DNA of 64,000 nucleotides from NCBI GenBank assembly GCA_934466455.1, contig CAKSLF010000003.1, positions 105,949 through 169,948 of the forward strand. Direction: 5' to 3'. Below, piece after piece: positions 16,881 through 26,057 of this stretch. The notes under the pieces were generated by a model that had not been told where the DNA came from, made no database searches, and saw nothing but the letters and a program-made list of their open reading frames with translations. How positions within the stretch are numbered: position 1 is the stretch's first letter; every line of letters starts with the position of its first letter. A program made the position numbers and the translations under genes. The stretch comes from an uncultured Oscillospiraceae bacterium (GTDB lineage Bacteria; Bacillota; Clostridia; Oscillospirales; Ruminococcaceae).

Positions 16881-18929
16881 ATGAAAAAGTGGAAACTTAT
16901 GCCCGAAAATCCCGGGAAAGCGAAGCATATTGAGGAAGAGCTTGGTTTGCCTGCACTTGTTACGGAGGTGCTTGTGGCACGCGGGCTTGATACCCCTGCG
17001 AAGGTAAAAGAATTTATTACGGAGGAAATTCCTTTTTCCGATCCGATGGCATATAAGGATATGGACAAGGCTGCGGACAGAATAGGCGGCGCATTGGAGG
17101 ACGGCGAAAAGGTTTGCGTATACGGAGATTATGATTGCGACGGAATGACCGCAACAGTTTTGCTCTATGATTATCTCCAGTCCATAGGCTGCGATGTTTG
17201 GTACTATATCCCCGACAGAGAGAACGAGGGCTATGGGCTTAACAAAGACGCAATCGACTTTATTGCGGCAAAGGATACCGACCTTATTATTACTGTGGAT
17301 AACGGAATTTCCGCCATTGAAGAGATAGATTATGCCGCTTCCCTTGGAATTGATGTTGTTGTTACCGACCATCATAAGCCAAGAGAGATCCTTCCGAATG
17401 CGGTTGCCGTTGTTGACCCGCACCGCCGTGATGAGGAGAATAACGACAAAATATACCGTGACCTTGCGGGAGTCGGCGTTGCGTTTAAGCTTGTCTGCGC
17501 TTTGGAAAACGACGACGGCTGGGGAATTGCGGAGCAATATGCCGACCTTATCTGTATAGGAACGGTTGCGGATATTGTTCCCCTTACCGGCGAAAACAGA
17601 ATCCTTGTGCGCCAAGGAATTGCGCTTATTCCGGAAACGACAAATTACGGACTCAGAGCACTTCTTGAGGAAACCGGGCTTGCAGGAAAAAAGCTTACGG
17701 CGGAGGCTATTGCTTTTGGAATTGCGCCCAAGCTTAATTCCGCCGCACGCCTCGGTTCGGCTTATCAGGTAACGGAGCTTTTGACCACGGAGGATGAGGA
17801 AAGAGCGGAGGAGCTTGCAAGGGATCTTTACGAGCAAAACCGCCGCCGCCAGGAGCTTGAGCGTGAAATCGCCGAAGAGGTGGATAAGCTTTATGCCGAG
17901 AGAGCGGATGTTTTTAACGACAGGGTTATTGTAATTGAGGGCGAAGGCTGGCACCACGGAGTAATCGGAATAGTTTGCGCAAGGGTCGTTGAGCATACGG
18001 GCAAGCCGTGCGTGCTGATATCAAGGGATGGCACAGAGGCAAGAGGCTCCGCAAGAAGCGTAGAGGGCTTTTCTATGATAGAGGCGGTCAGCTATGCCTC
18101 CGATTGCCTTACCAGATACGGCGGACACCCATTTGCAGCAGGCTTGAGCATGGATTCCGACAAAATTGACGAATTCAGAAAAAAGATAAACGAATTTGCA
18201 AAGAATAATTTTGAGCTTATGCCGGTGTTTACTCAGAAAATCGACCGGGTTCTTGACCCGGCAAGGCTTACTGCGGAAAATATATCCTCGCTCCAGCTTC
18301 TTGAGCCCTTCGGCGCAGCAAACGAGATGCCTGTTTTTGCATTCAGAAAGGTTATTGTGGACGGAATTTATCCAATTGGCAACGGGCGTCATCTGCGTAT
18401 TAAGTTCAAAAAGGCCGGGCTTTCGTTCTTTGCGGTATATTTCGGTATGACGGAGGAAGAATTTCCCTATAAGCCGGAGGATATAGTTGATGTTGCGGCA
18501 ACCTGCGAACCGGACGAATATAACGGCGAGGCAAGAGTTTCCGTAAAGGTAAGAGATATTCGTCCGTCCTCGCTGAGTCAGGAAAAGCTCTTCTGCGGAA
18601 ATCTTTATTATGACGGATATAAGCGGGGGGAGGAAATTCCCGAAGACGATATTCCCGAAAGGGGAGATATAGCGGTGATTTATCGCTATATCAGAAAGCA
18701 CGGCAGCTTTAGAGGCGAGCTTGATGTCCTTTTCGGAAGAATAACCGGCGAAAATAAGGAATGTGCAATGGATTCCTGCAAAATGCGCCTTTGCCTTGAT
18801 ATTATGGAGGAAATGGGTCTTGTTTCCCGCCGGTTTGACGGAAAAGCGGAAACCGTTGAGCTTTTGCCGACAAGCAAGGTTAATATTGAGGATTCCGAAA
18901 TTCTTCGCAGCTTAAAGAAAAACGGCTGA
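16881..18929 (+). CDS. recJ: Single-stranded-DNA exonuclease RecJ
   Basis: RecJ degrades single-stranded DNA 5' to 3' in recombination and mismatch or base-excision repair. The 682-residue protein has motif I VCVYGDYDCDGMTA near residue 80, the DHH motif VVTDHHKPRE near residue 160, the NSAARLGS motif, and DHHA1 motifs HHGVIGIVCAR and YGGHPFAAG near residue 420, then an OB-like domain. About 100 further C-terminal residues follow the OB-like part. The ATG has GGAGG upstream. Its position ahead of relA is typical of Clostridia, but apt is absent here. Confidence 0.95.
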   Translation: MKKWKLMPENPGKAKHIEEELGLPALVTEVLVARGLDTPAKVKEFITEEIPFSDPMAYKDMDKAADRIGGALEDGEKVCVYGDYDCDGMTATVLLYDYLQSIGCDVWYYIPDRENEGYGLNKDAIDFIAAKDTDLIITVDNGISAIEEIDYAASLGIDVVVTDHHKPREILPNAVAVVDPHRRDEENNDKIYRDLAGVGVAFKLVCALENDDGWGIAEQYADLICIGTVADIVPLTGENRILVRQGIALIPETTNYGLRALLEETGLAGKKLTAEAIAFGIAPKLNSAARLGSAYQVTELLTTEDEERAEELARDLYEQNRRRQELEREIAEEVDKLYAERADVFNDRVIVIEGEGWHHGVIGIVCARVVEHTGKPCVLISRDGTEARGSARSVEGFSMIEAVSYASDCLTRYGGHPFAAGLSMDSDKIDEFRKKINEFAKNNFELMPVFTQKIDRVLDPARLTAENISSLQLLEPFGAANEMPVFAFRKVIVDGIYPIGNGRHLRIKFKKAGLSFFAVYFGMTEEEFPYKPEDIVDVAATCEPDEYNGEARVSVKVRDIRPSSLSQEKLFCGNLYYDGYKRGEEIPEDDIPERGDIAVIYRYIRKHGSFRGELDVLFGRITGENKECAMDSCKMRLCLDIMEEMGLVSRRFDGKAETVELLPTSKVNIEDSEILRSLKKNG

Positions 18930-18958
18930 AAAAATATGAAGTATGAAAATGAAGGGCG

Positions 18959-21139
18959 GTGAAAGATGTGTCCGGATATTTTGACGAGCTTAAAAATATG
19001 ATAGATGTAGGCAAGGGATACGATATGGAGCGCATAGAGCGGGCATATCTTCTTGCCGAAAAAGCCCACAGCGGTCAGTTCCGAGCAAGCGGAGAACCGT
19101 ATATAGTCCACCCGGTGGAAGCGGCAAAGATTACCGTTCAGCTCGGTATGGATACGGATACGGTTGTAACTGCGCTGCTTCACGATGTTGTTGAGGATAC
19201 CGAGGTTACACTTGACGAAATCAAAAAAGAGTTCGGACCAGATGTTGCAAACCTTGTTGACGGCGTTACAAAGCTGAAGCAGATAAAGAAGGTAAACAAC
19301 GCATCAAAAGAAGAACAGCAGGCGGAAAATGTCCGCAAAATGTTTATGGCAATGGCAAAGGATATTCGGGTCATCATTGTCAAGCTTGCGGACAGGCTCC
19401 ATAATATGCGAACAATTGACGCAAAGCCGGTGGAAAAACAGCGCAGAACGGCGCACGAAACAATGGAGATATATGCTCCGCTGGCACACCGCCTCGGTAT
19501 CCGCCCGATTATGGAGGAGCTTGAGGACAGGTGCATACGGGTACTCGACCCGGTTGGCTATCACGATATTGAAAGCCGCATGGAAATGCAGAAGGAGGAA
19601 CAGAAGGAGTTCCTCGACCATATAAAAAATAAAATAGACGAGCGTCTGCGCAAGGAAAACTGCGAATTTTACCTTATGGGGCGCATAAAGAGCGTTTACG
19701 GAATATACCGCAAAATTTACGAGCAGGGTAAATCCATGGAGGAAATTTATGATATTTACGCCGTTCGTGTTATTGTAAATACCGTATACGACTGCTACTA
19801 TGTACTTGGTGTAATGCATGACCTCTTCCGCCCGATTCCGGACAGATTTAAGGATTATATCTCTACGCCGAAGCAGAATATGTACCAGTCGCTGCACACA
19901 ACCTGTATTGACAGTAAAGGCATACCGTTTGAGATACAGATACGCACATGGGATATGCACCATACCGCAGAATACGGTATTGCCGCACACTGGAAATATA
20001 AGGCGGGAATACAGGGAAAATATGAGCTTGAGGAACGCCTTGCATGGGTTCGTCAGCTTCTTGAACAGCAGCAGGAGCTGGACGATGTTGAGGACATAGT
20101 TCATACCATAAAAACCGATATTGCCATAGACGAGGTTTTTGTTTTTACCCCAAAGGGCGATGTAATAAATCTTCCTCTCGGCTCCACAGTAGTTGACTTT
20201 GCCTATGCCATACACACGGCGGTCGGCAACAGAATGGTGGGCGCAAGAATAAACGGAAGAATAGTTTCTCTTGATACGGAAGTAAAAACCGGCATGATAG
20301 TGGAGATACTTACCACAAATTCGCCGGGGCACGGTCCAAGCAGAGATTGGCTTAATATTGCAAAAACAAGCTCCGCAAGGTCGAAAATAAGAAGCTGGTT
20401 CAAAAAAGAACGCAGGGAAGAAAACATTGCCGAGGGAAGGATCCTTGTTGAAAAGGAGTTTAGAAGAAACCTTATTCTGCTTGACGAGCCGCAGTATTCC
20501 GAATTTATCGGAGAAATCGCAAAGCGGCAGCACTGTAACAGTATTGAGGATTTTTATGCTTCCGTCGGTTACGGAGGAATTACCCTTTCAAAAATACTTC
20601 CATGGGCAAAAGACGAGTTTGTTCACCGCTACCGCCGTGCGGAGGAACCGGAGGTTCCGGTTGCACAGCCGAAACGCCGCCAAAAAAGCAGCAACGGCGT
20701 TATTGTTGAGGGGCTGGAGGGCTGCCTTGTTAAATTTGCCCATTGCTGCAACCCGCTTCCCGGCGACGACATAGTCGGCTATGTAACAAGAGGCAGCGGA
20801 GTGACCATTCACAAGGCAAGCTGCGCCACCGCCATAAAAGGTCAGGCGGAGGCAGAGCAAAAGGGTCGCTGGGTCACGGCAAACTGGTCCGATAACATAA
20901 AAGATACTTACAAATCGGTCATTCTTATCAAGGGTCCGAACAGAGGAGGTCTTGTTGCCGATGTGAGCATCACTCTTGCAAACCTTCATGTGCAGATGCA
21001 TACGCTACTTGCAAGAGAGCTTTCCGACGGAAGCGCAGAGGTTCGCCTTACTGTGGAAACCGGCGGCGTAGAGCAGCTTAAAGGCACAATAGAAGCCTTG
21101 CGCCGCATCCGTGATGTAAGCAGCGTTGAAAGAATATAA
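18959..21139 (+). CDS. relA: Bifunctional (p)ppGpp synthetase/hydrolase RelA/SpoT
   Basis: This stringent-response enzyme makes and degrades (p)ppGpp. In 726 residues the order is the HD hydrolase domain (HPVEAA, HDVVEDT), the synthetase domain with GRIKSVYGIYRKI and RFKDYIS, a TGS domain (DEVFVFTPKGDVINLP), a Cys-containing segment (CLVKFAHCCNPLPGDDIVG) and a C-terminal ACT domain. The RxKD form of the synthetase motif, with an intact HD, marks the bifunctional rather than the RelA-only type. The start is uncertain: GTG at 18959 has only GAAGGG nearby, and GTG at 18968 is an alternative. It lies 29 nt after recJ. Confidence 0.95.
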   Translation: MKDVSGYFDELKNMIDVGKGYDMERIERAYLLAEKAHSGQFRASGEPYIVHPVEAAKITVQLGMDTDTVVTALLHDVVEDTEVTLDEIKKEFGPDVANLVDGVTKLKQIKKVNNASKEEQQAENVRKMFMAMAKDIRVIIVKLADRLHNMRTIDAKPVEKQRRTAHETMEIYAPLAHRLGIRPIMEELEDRCIRVLDPVGYHDIESRMEMQKEEQKEFLDHIKNKIDERLRKENCEFYLMGRIKSVYGIYRKIYEQGKSMEEIYDIYAVRVIVNTVYDCYYVLGVMHDLFRPIPDRFKDYISTPKQNMYQSLHTTCIDSKGIPFEIQIRTWDMHHTAEYGIAAHWKYKAGIQGKYELEERLAWVRQLLEQQQELDDVEDIVHTIKTDIAIDEVFVFTPKGDVINLPLGSTVVDFAYAIHTAVGNRMVGARINGRIVSLDTEVKTGMIVEILTTNSPGHGPSRDWLNIAKTSSARSKIRSWFKKERREENIAEGRILVEKEFRRNLILLDEPQYSEFIGEIAKRQHCNSIEDFYASVGYGGITLSKILPWAKDEFVHRYRRAEEPEVPVAQPKRRQKSSNGVIVEGLEGCLVKFAHCCNPLPGDDIVGYVTRGSGVTIHKASCATAIKGQAEAEQKGRWVTANWSDNIKDTYKSVILIKGPNRGGLVADVSITLANLHVQMHTLLARELSDGSAEVRLTVETGGVEQLKGTIEALRRIRDVSSVERI

Positions 21140-21154
21140 GCAAAGGAGAATTTT

Positions 21155-21607
21155 ATGAGGGCTGTTGTTCAGGTGGTAAAGGCGGCTTCGGTTGAATGTG
21201 AGGGAAAAACCGTTTCCGAAATAGAAAAAGGCTTTCTTGTGCTTTTGGGCGTAACAAAGCAGGATACGCAGGAACAGGCGGACGCCCTCGCCGCAAAAAT
21301 TGCCGGGCTTAGGGTTTTTGCGGACGAAAACGGAAAGATGAACCTTTCCCTTGAAGATGTGGGCGGAGAGGTAATAGTTGTTTCAAACTTTACCCTTTGC
21401 GCCGATTGCAGCCACGGAAAAAGACCCTCGTTTATCAATGCGCAAAGACCTGTTCAGGCGAACGAGCTGTATGAGTATTTTATAAAGCGGCTTAAATTTA
21501 ACGGTGTGCCGAGGGTTGGCACCGGGGTTTTCGGCGGAGATATGCTTGTGCATATCGAAAACGACGGTCCCGTTACGCTTATTCTCGATACGGACGAATG
21601 GAAATAA
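21155..21607 (+). CDS. dtd: D-aminoacyl-tRNA deacylase
   Basis: The 150-residue enzyme removes D-amino acids and mischarged Gly from tRNA. Family landmarks are MRAVVQVVKAASV at the start, SNFTLCAD (the SQFTLYAD motif) and NDGPVT (the NxGPVT motif). It follows relA by 15 nt with AAAGGAG, the usual relA-dtd arrangement in Firmicutes. Confidence 0.95.
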   Translation: MRAVVQVVKAASVECEGKTVSEIEKGFLVLLGVTKQDTQEQADALAAKIAGLRVFADENGKMNLSLEDVGGEVIVVSNFTLCADCSHGKRPSFINAQRPVQANELYEYFIKRLKFNGVPRVGTGVFGGDMLVHIENDGPVTLILDTDEWK

Positions 21608-21634
21608 AAAACGCAATTTCAGGAGGACAGCATT

Positions 21635-22258
21635 ATGGAGATTACCTTGCTTACTGTTGGAGCATACCAAACGAACTGCTACATTGTAACTGCGGACGAT
21701 AAAAGTGCAGTTGTAATCGATCCGGGCGCAGAAGCGGATAAAATTATAAACAAGGCAAAGGAGCTTGGGGCAAAGGTAAAATATATCCTGCTTACCCATG
21801 GACATTTTGACCACATCGGAGCTGCGGATGCCGTAAAGCGTGCATTCCCCGAAAGCCGAATTGTTGTTATGAAAGCCGACGAGGATATTTGCCGCAACGC
21901 CGCTCTTGTTGGCGGAGATAATGCTACTGCGGACCCGGATATGCTTGTTGAGGACGGCGATATTATTAAGGTGGCGGAGCTTTCCTTTAAGTATATGGCT
22001 ACGCCCGGACACACAAAGGGTTCCGCAATTATAATCTGTGAAGATAAAATCTTCAGCGGCGACACAATTATGTCACGCACCTGCGGAAGAACCGACCTTT
22101 TCGGCGGCTCCACAAAGGATATTCGCAGCTCTCTTAAAAAAATCGGCGTGCTTTCCGGCGATTATGAGATTTATCCCGGTCACGGCCCGGAAACAAACAT
22201 GGCTGTGGAACGCTACGCCAACCCATATTTGAGAAAAGCAATGGGACTCGGAATATGA
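21635..22258 (+). CDS. Metallo-beta-lactamase-fold hydrolase (YqgX/glyoxalase II-like)
   Basis: The 207-residue protein has the metal motif THGHFDHIG near residue 55, a second His in PGHTKGS, DTIMSRTCGRTDLFGGS, and a final His in YPGHGPET. This is the pattern of small hydroxyacylglutathione-hydrolase-like enzymes such as Bacillus YqgX. The exact thioester substrate is unknown. It follows dtd by 27 nt with AGGAGG upstream, and its stop overlaps the hemZ start by the ATGA arrangement. Confidence 0.88.
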   Translation: MEITLLTVGAYQTNCYIVTADDKSAVVIDPGAEADKIINKAKELGAKVKYILLTHGHFDHIGAADAVKRAFPESRIVVMKADEDICRNAALVGGDNATADPDMLVEDGDIIKVAELSFKYMATPGHTKGSAIIICEDKIFSGDTIMSRTCGRTDLFGGSTKDIRSSLKKIGVLSGDYEIYPGHGPETNMAVERYANPYLRKAMGLGI

Positions 22259-23706
22259 ACCTTATCATAGCTTCCCATCCTTTTCGTTACGAGATGGAAG
22301 CTCTCTGCCGTATGTTTCTTCACGGCAGGGAGCTTAAAATAACAGAGGAAAACAAAATACCGCCGGATGATGACTATATCTATACGGCTCTTGAGGGCGG
22401 AAAAATAACCGTAAAGGCAAAAATAGACGGAAAATATGCGGAAACGGAACGCTTTGCGGAAACGGAGCAGGCACGCAATATGGAAATTGCCGCATATGAG
22501 GTGCTTGCCGCCATTTTGGAAATACGCCCAAAATGGGGTGTGCTCACCGGTATACGCCCGGTAAAGCTTGCAATGCTTATGCACGACGAAGGGCTTTCCG
22601 CAGAGGAAATCCGCACAAAGCTTAGGGAAGAACGCCTTGTTTCTGACGAAAAGCTGGATTTGCTGCTTTCCACAATGGAGCACGAACTGGAAATTCGGGC
22701 ATTGTCAAAGCCAAATTCCGTAAGCCTGTATATTTCAATACCTTTTTGCCCAAGCAGGTGCTCATACTGCACCTTTACCTCCCACAGTGTTGAAAAGGCG
22801 GCAAAGCTTATTCCGCAATATGTAACTCTGCTTTGCAGCGAGCTTGGGGACATAGCCGTGCTCATAGAAGAGCTTGGACTTCATCTTGAAACGGTATATA
22901 TGGGCGGAGGAACGCCGACCGTGCTCACGGCGCAGCAGCTTGACGATGTTTTGAGCACGGTGAACCGCTGCTTTGATATGTCCGGGGTGCGGGAAATTAC
23001 CGTCGAAGCGGGAAGACCCGATACGATAACCGCAGAAAAGCTTTCCGTGCTCAAAAAGAACGGAGTTGAGCGGATAAGCATAAATCCTCAGACGATGGAC
23101 GACGAAGTCCTCGCCGAAATAGGAAGAAGGCACACCGCAAAGGATGTTAAAGATGCATTTGCTCTTGCAAGGACATTTAATTTTAACAGCATAAATATGG
23201 ATTTAATATCCGGGCTTCCCGGCGACAATGCCGAAAAATTCCGCAGAACAATAGACGAGGTTTTGGCAATGAGTCCGGACAATATAACCTTGCATACCCT
23301 CACGGTAAAGCACGGAGCAAATCTTGCGCCGATGGCGCAGAGCATTTTTGCAAAGACGGTTGACGAGATGAACGAATATGCCTACGACGAATTTGCAAAG
23401 GCGGGATATTTTCCGTATTATCTCTACCGCCAAAAGGGAACGGTGGACAACCTTGAAAACACCGGGTTCTGCAAGCCGGGCAAGGAAGGAATATATAACA
23501 TATTTATAATGGACGAAACTCATTCGATAATTTCCGCCGGAGCGGGCGGTGTTACAAAAATGAAAGCCCCCTATGGCAAAAAAATTGAGCGAATATTCAA
23601 CTTCAAATATCCGTATGAATATATCGAGCGTTTTGAACTTATGAACGAAAGAAAAGAGCAGGTGAAGGATTTTTATGAGAGATATCCGCTTTTGCCGCAG
23701 TTATGA
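22255..23706 (+). CDS. hemZ: HemZ-type radical SAM coproporphyrinogen dehydrogenase-like protein
   Basis: The 483-residue protein has a divergent N-terminal domain and then a radical SAM core with the CX3CX2C cluster motif in PFCPSRCSYCTF near residue 165. It also has the MGGGTPTVL motif and the HemN-like INMDLISGLPGD. Members of this branch are annotated as oxygen-independent coproporphyrinogen III dehydrogenase. No other heme gene is present, so the substrate may differ. The start overlaps the upstream stop (ATGA). Six GTGCTCA/TGAGCAC motifs fall within about 500 nt of this gene. Confidence 0.82.
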   Translation: MNLIIASHPFRYEMEALCRMFLHGRELKITEENKIPPDDDYIYTALEGGKITVKAKIDGKYAETERFAETEQARNMEIAAYEVLAAILEIRPKWGVLTGIRPVKLAMLMHDEGLSAEEIRTKLREERLVSDEKLDLLLSTMEHELEIRALSKPNSVSLYISIPFCPSRCSYCTFTSHSVEKAAKLIPQYVTLLCSELGDIAVLIEELGLHLETVYMGGGTPTVLTAQQLDDVLSTVNRCFDMSGVREITVEAGRPDTITAEKLSVLKKNGVERISINPQTMDDEVLAEIGRRHTAKDVKDAFALARTFNFNSINMDLISGLPGDNAEKFRRTIDEVLAMSPDNITLHTLTVKHGANLAPMAQSIFAKTVDEMNEYAYDEFAKAGYFPYYLYRQKGTVDNLENTGFCKPGKEGIYNIFIMDETHSIISAGAGGVTKMKAPYGKKIERIFNFKYPYEYIERFELMNERKEQVKDFYERYPLLPQL

Positions 23707-24604
23707 TACAAATGAGCTTAATTATCTTATAAGCAGAAATCCGAAAAAGCTTGTTGCGGATTGCGAAAATAAAATGTCCCTTGATATTCTCGGTGCGGTG
23801 GGCGGAATCATAGATTCCGGCGCAAGGCTTGTTCTTGTGGCGGGACCCTCCGCTTCCGGAAAGACCACCTTTGCAAAACGCCTTTGCGAGGTGCTTTGTG
23901 CAGCGGAAGCACCGGCAAGGCTGGTTTCGCTCGATGATTTTTACCTCGGCTTGGAGTATCTTCCGAAGAATGATGACGGAACATATGATATGGAGAGCAT
24001 AAGCGGCTTTGACCTTGAGGGTGCGCACCGCTGTTTTGCCGGTCTTGCGGAAAACGGGGAAGCGGAGTTTCCGATTTTTGATTTTCCGAACCAACGCAGA
24101 AGCAGCAAGACAAACCGTATTGTCATGGGAGAAAACGGGGTAATCGTAATAGAGGGGATATATGCCCTTGACCCAAGGCTTACTGCCGGACTTCCCAACG
24201 GAAAGGTCATGCGCATTTATGTGGGAACACAATCAAGATACGAAAGCTACGGAAAAACGGTGCTTTCGCCTCCGGAGGTGCGGCTTTTGCGCCGTATGAT
24301 AAGAGATGAGCTTTTCCGCGGCTGGGAGGGAGAAAAAACCCTTGCCCAATGGAAAAGCGTTCTCCTCGGCGAAGAAACTTACATAAAGCCGTATGTTCAT
24401 AAAGCGGATATGCACATAAGCACCTCCGTTGCATACGAACCGGCGGTGCTTAAAGCCTCTGCTCTTCCTATGCTGGAAAGCGTCACGGAAAAATCACCTT
24501 TTTACTCCATGGCGGAGGATTTGAGGGAAAAACTTTTGCACTTTGAGGAAATTCCGCCCTTCGCCGTGCCAAAGGATTCGATTATTCATGAATTTATCGG
24601 CTGA
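23675..24604 (+). CDS. Uridine-kinase-like nucleoside kinase
   Basis: The 309-residue P-loop protein has GPSASGKTTFAKRL, a DDFYL motif typical of uridine kinase/phosphoribulokinase-like enzymes, and VIVIEGIYALDP. The product probably phosphorylates a nucleoside or related sugar; uridine is a guess from family resemblance. It overlaps the end of hemZ by 32 nt in another frame, so it is likely translationally coupled. No TGS-type N-terminal domain is seen. Confidence 0.78.
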   Translation: MRDIRFCRSYDTNELNYLISRNPKKLVADCENKMSLDILGAVGGIIDSGARLVLVAGPSASGKTTFAKRLCEVLCAAEAPARLVSLDDFYLGLEYLPKNDDGTYDMESISGFDLEGAHRCFAGLAENGEAEFPIFDFPNQRRSSKTNRIVMGENGVIVIEGIYALDPRLTAGLPNGKVMRIYVGTQSRYESYGKTVLSPPEVRLLRRMIRDELFRGWEGEKTLAQWKSVLLGEETYIKPYVHKADMHISTSVAYEPAVLKASALPMLESVTEKSPFYSMAEDLREKLLHFEEIPPFAVPKDSIIHEFIG

Positions 24605-24619
24605 ATTTTGGCTTTTTGA

Positions 24620-24648
24620 TTGATTTATGCACAATTTCGTTATATAAT
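24620..24648 (+). promoter_or_regulatory. Promoter for the small acidic protein and punA
   Basis: TTGATT (24620-24625), a 17-bp spacer and TATAAT (24643-24648), 40 nt upstream of the small gene at 24686. Confidence 0.65.
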
Positions 24649-24685
24649 TACAAAGGAAAAATTTGCAGGAAAGGGGTTAAGACCA

Positions 24686-25156
24686 ATGGCAGATATAAAC
24701 GAGGTAATGAACAATCTCTATTCGGACATTAAGGCGGTAGGACAGGAGGTCGGAAGAAGAACCGGCGATGCTCTTGAAATTTCCCGCCTTAAGCTTGAGC
24801 ACATAAAGGTTAAAAACAGAGTGAGAGAAAATTACGAAAGGCTCGGAGAAATCGTATACGGCGGCTATAAAAACGGCGAAGATGTTTCCGATGTTATTGC
24901 CGTGCTTTATGAACAGCTTGACGAGGACTTTGCGGAAATCGAGCGTATTTTTGCCGCAATAAATACCGTAAAAGCAGGTTATGCAACTTATGCGGAGGCG
25001 GAAGCCATGGGTGAAGCGGAGCCTTGCGAAGCGGAGAAAGAGCCTGCGGAGAAACCCGCCGCAGACCCCGAAATAGAAAAGGAAATCGACGAAATGATGG
25101 AAGAGGCAGAGGAAGCGGCACAAAAAGACGAAGCCTTTAACATCGACGCAGACTGA
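24686..25156 (+). CDS. Small acidic coiled-coil protein of unknown function
   Basis: I do not recognise a named family. The 156-residue product starts MADINEVMNNLYSDIK at an ATG preceded by GAAAGGGG. The first 100 residues look mostly helical with heptad-like spacing, including a basic RRTGDALEISRLKLEHIKVKNR stretch split by charged residues. The last 55 are Glu/Ala/Pro-rich and very acidic. No signal peptide or membrane segment is seen. It has its own promoter and precedes punA by 28 nt. It could be a scaffold or cytoskeletal-type protein, but that is a guess. Confidence 0.8.
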   Translation: MADINEVMNNLYSDIKAVGQEVGRRTGDALEISRLKLEHIKVKNRVRENYERLGEIVYGGYKNGEDVSDVIAVLYEQLDEDFAEIERIFAAINTVKAGYATYAEAEAMGEAEPCEAEKEPAEKPAADPEIEKEIDEMMEEAEEAAQKDEAFNIDAD

Positions 25157-25184
25157 GATAAAAAAGGAAACGGAGGCAGACCCA

Positions 25185-26018
25185 ATGCTTACTTATAATC
25201 AGGTAAAAGGCTCCGCAGAATTTATTATGGCGCAAACAAGACTGCGCCCGAAAATCGCCGTTGTTCTTGGAACAGGGCAAAGCGCAATCGCTTCCGAAAT
25301 CGAGGGAGCGGTAAGAATTCCCTATAAGAGCATCCCCCGTTGGAACTCCACGGTAAATAAAAGCCAGGAGGGAACTCTCATTATCGGTATACTTGATAAA
25401 GTGCCGGTTGCCGTTATGAACGGGCGGCTGCATTTTTACGAGGGCAATTCCTTTGCGGAATGTGCATATCCTATCGCCGTGCTCAAAGCCTTCGGTATTG
25501 AAAAAATCATTATGGCAAACGCTGCCGGCGGTATCAATACGGAGTATAATCCCGGCGACCTTGTTATGATAACCGACCATATCAAATTCTTTGACGACAG
25601 CCCGCTTAGAGGAGAAGACGCCTCTATGTTCGGAACCGGAAGATTTTTTGATATGAGCGATACCTATTGCGAGTATCTGCGCAACAGAGTTATGGGCGAG
25701 TTTTCCGACGAAACGGGAATTGAGCTTAAAACCGGCGTTTATGCCTATATGCCCGGTCCTCAGTTCGAGACCCCGGCAGAAATAAGAGCCTTGCGCACCA
25801 TGGGCGCAGACCTTGTAGGAATGAGCACCGTTCCCGAGGTTATTATGGCTGCCGCCTGCAACCTCAAGGTTTTGGGGATTTCCGTTGTAAGCAATATGGC
25901 TGCCGGAGTTTCGCCAAGAGCACTTACGATCTCCGAGGTTGATGATGTTTGCGGAAGAGTTGAGGGCGACTTCAAAAAGCTGATACGCACCGCCGCAAGG
26001 ATTCTTGCGGCGGAATAA
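25185..26018 (+). CDS. punA: Purine nucleoside phosphorylase
   Basis: This enzyme splits purine nucleosides to base and ribose-1-phosphate. The 277-residue length and the motifs VVLGTGQS (phosphate loop), GRLHFYEG, MANAAGGI, GPQFETPAEI and VGMSTVPEVI identify the trimeric type (PNPase/MtaP family). Asn in VVSNMAAG is the usual purine-recognition residue favouring 6-oxopurines. A clear GGAGG precedes the ATG. It is followed by the MTA/SAH deaminase-type gene, a functional neighbour. Confidence 0.93.
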   Translation: MLTYNQVKGSAEFIMAQTRLRPKIAVVLGTGQSAIASEIEGAVRIPYKSIPRWNSTVNKSQEGTLIIGILDKVPVAVMNGRLHFYEGNSFAECAYPIAVLKAFGIEKIIMANAAGGINTEYNPGDLVMITDHIKFFDDSPLRGEDASMFGTGRFFDMSDTYCEYLRNRVMGEFSDETGIELKTGVYAYMPGPQFETPAEIRALRTMGADLVGMSTVPEVIMAAACNLKVLGISVVSNMAAGVSPRALTISEVDDVCGRVEGDFKKLIRTAARILAAE

Positions 26019-26057
26019 AGCTTACTATTCGTAAAAATATAACGGAGGAAAGACAAA

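Noticed and set aside
16638..17996. A 452-codon minus-strand frame opposite recJ
   Set aside because: RecJ on the plus strand is intact with all motifs, and the antisense product has no recognisable features.
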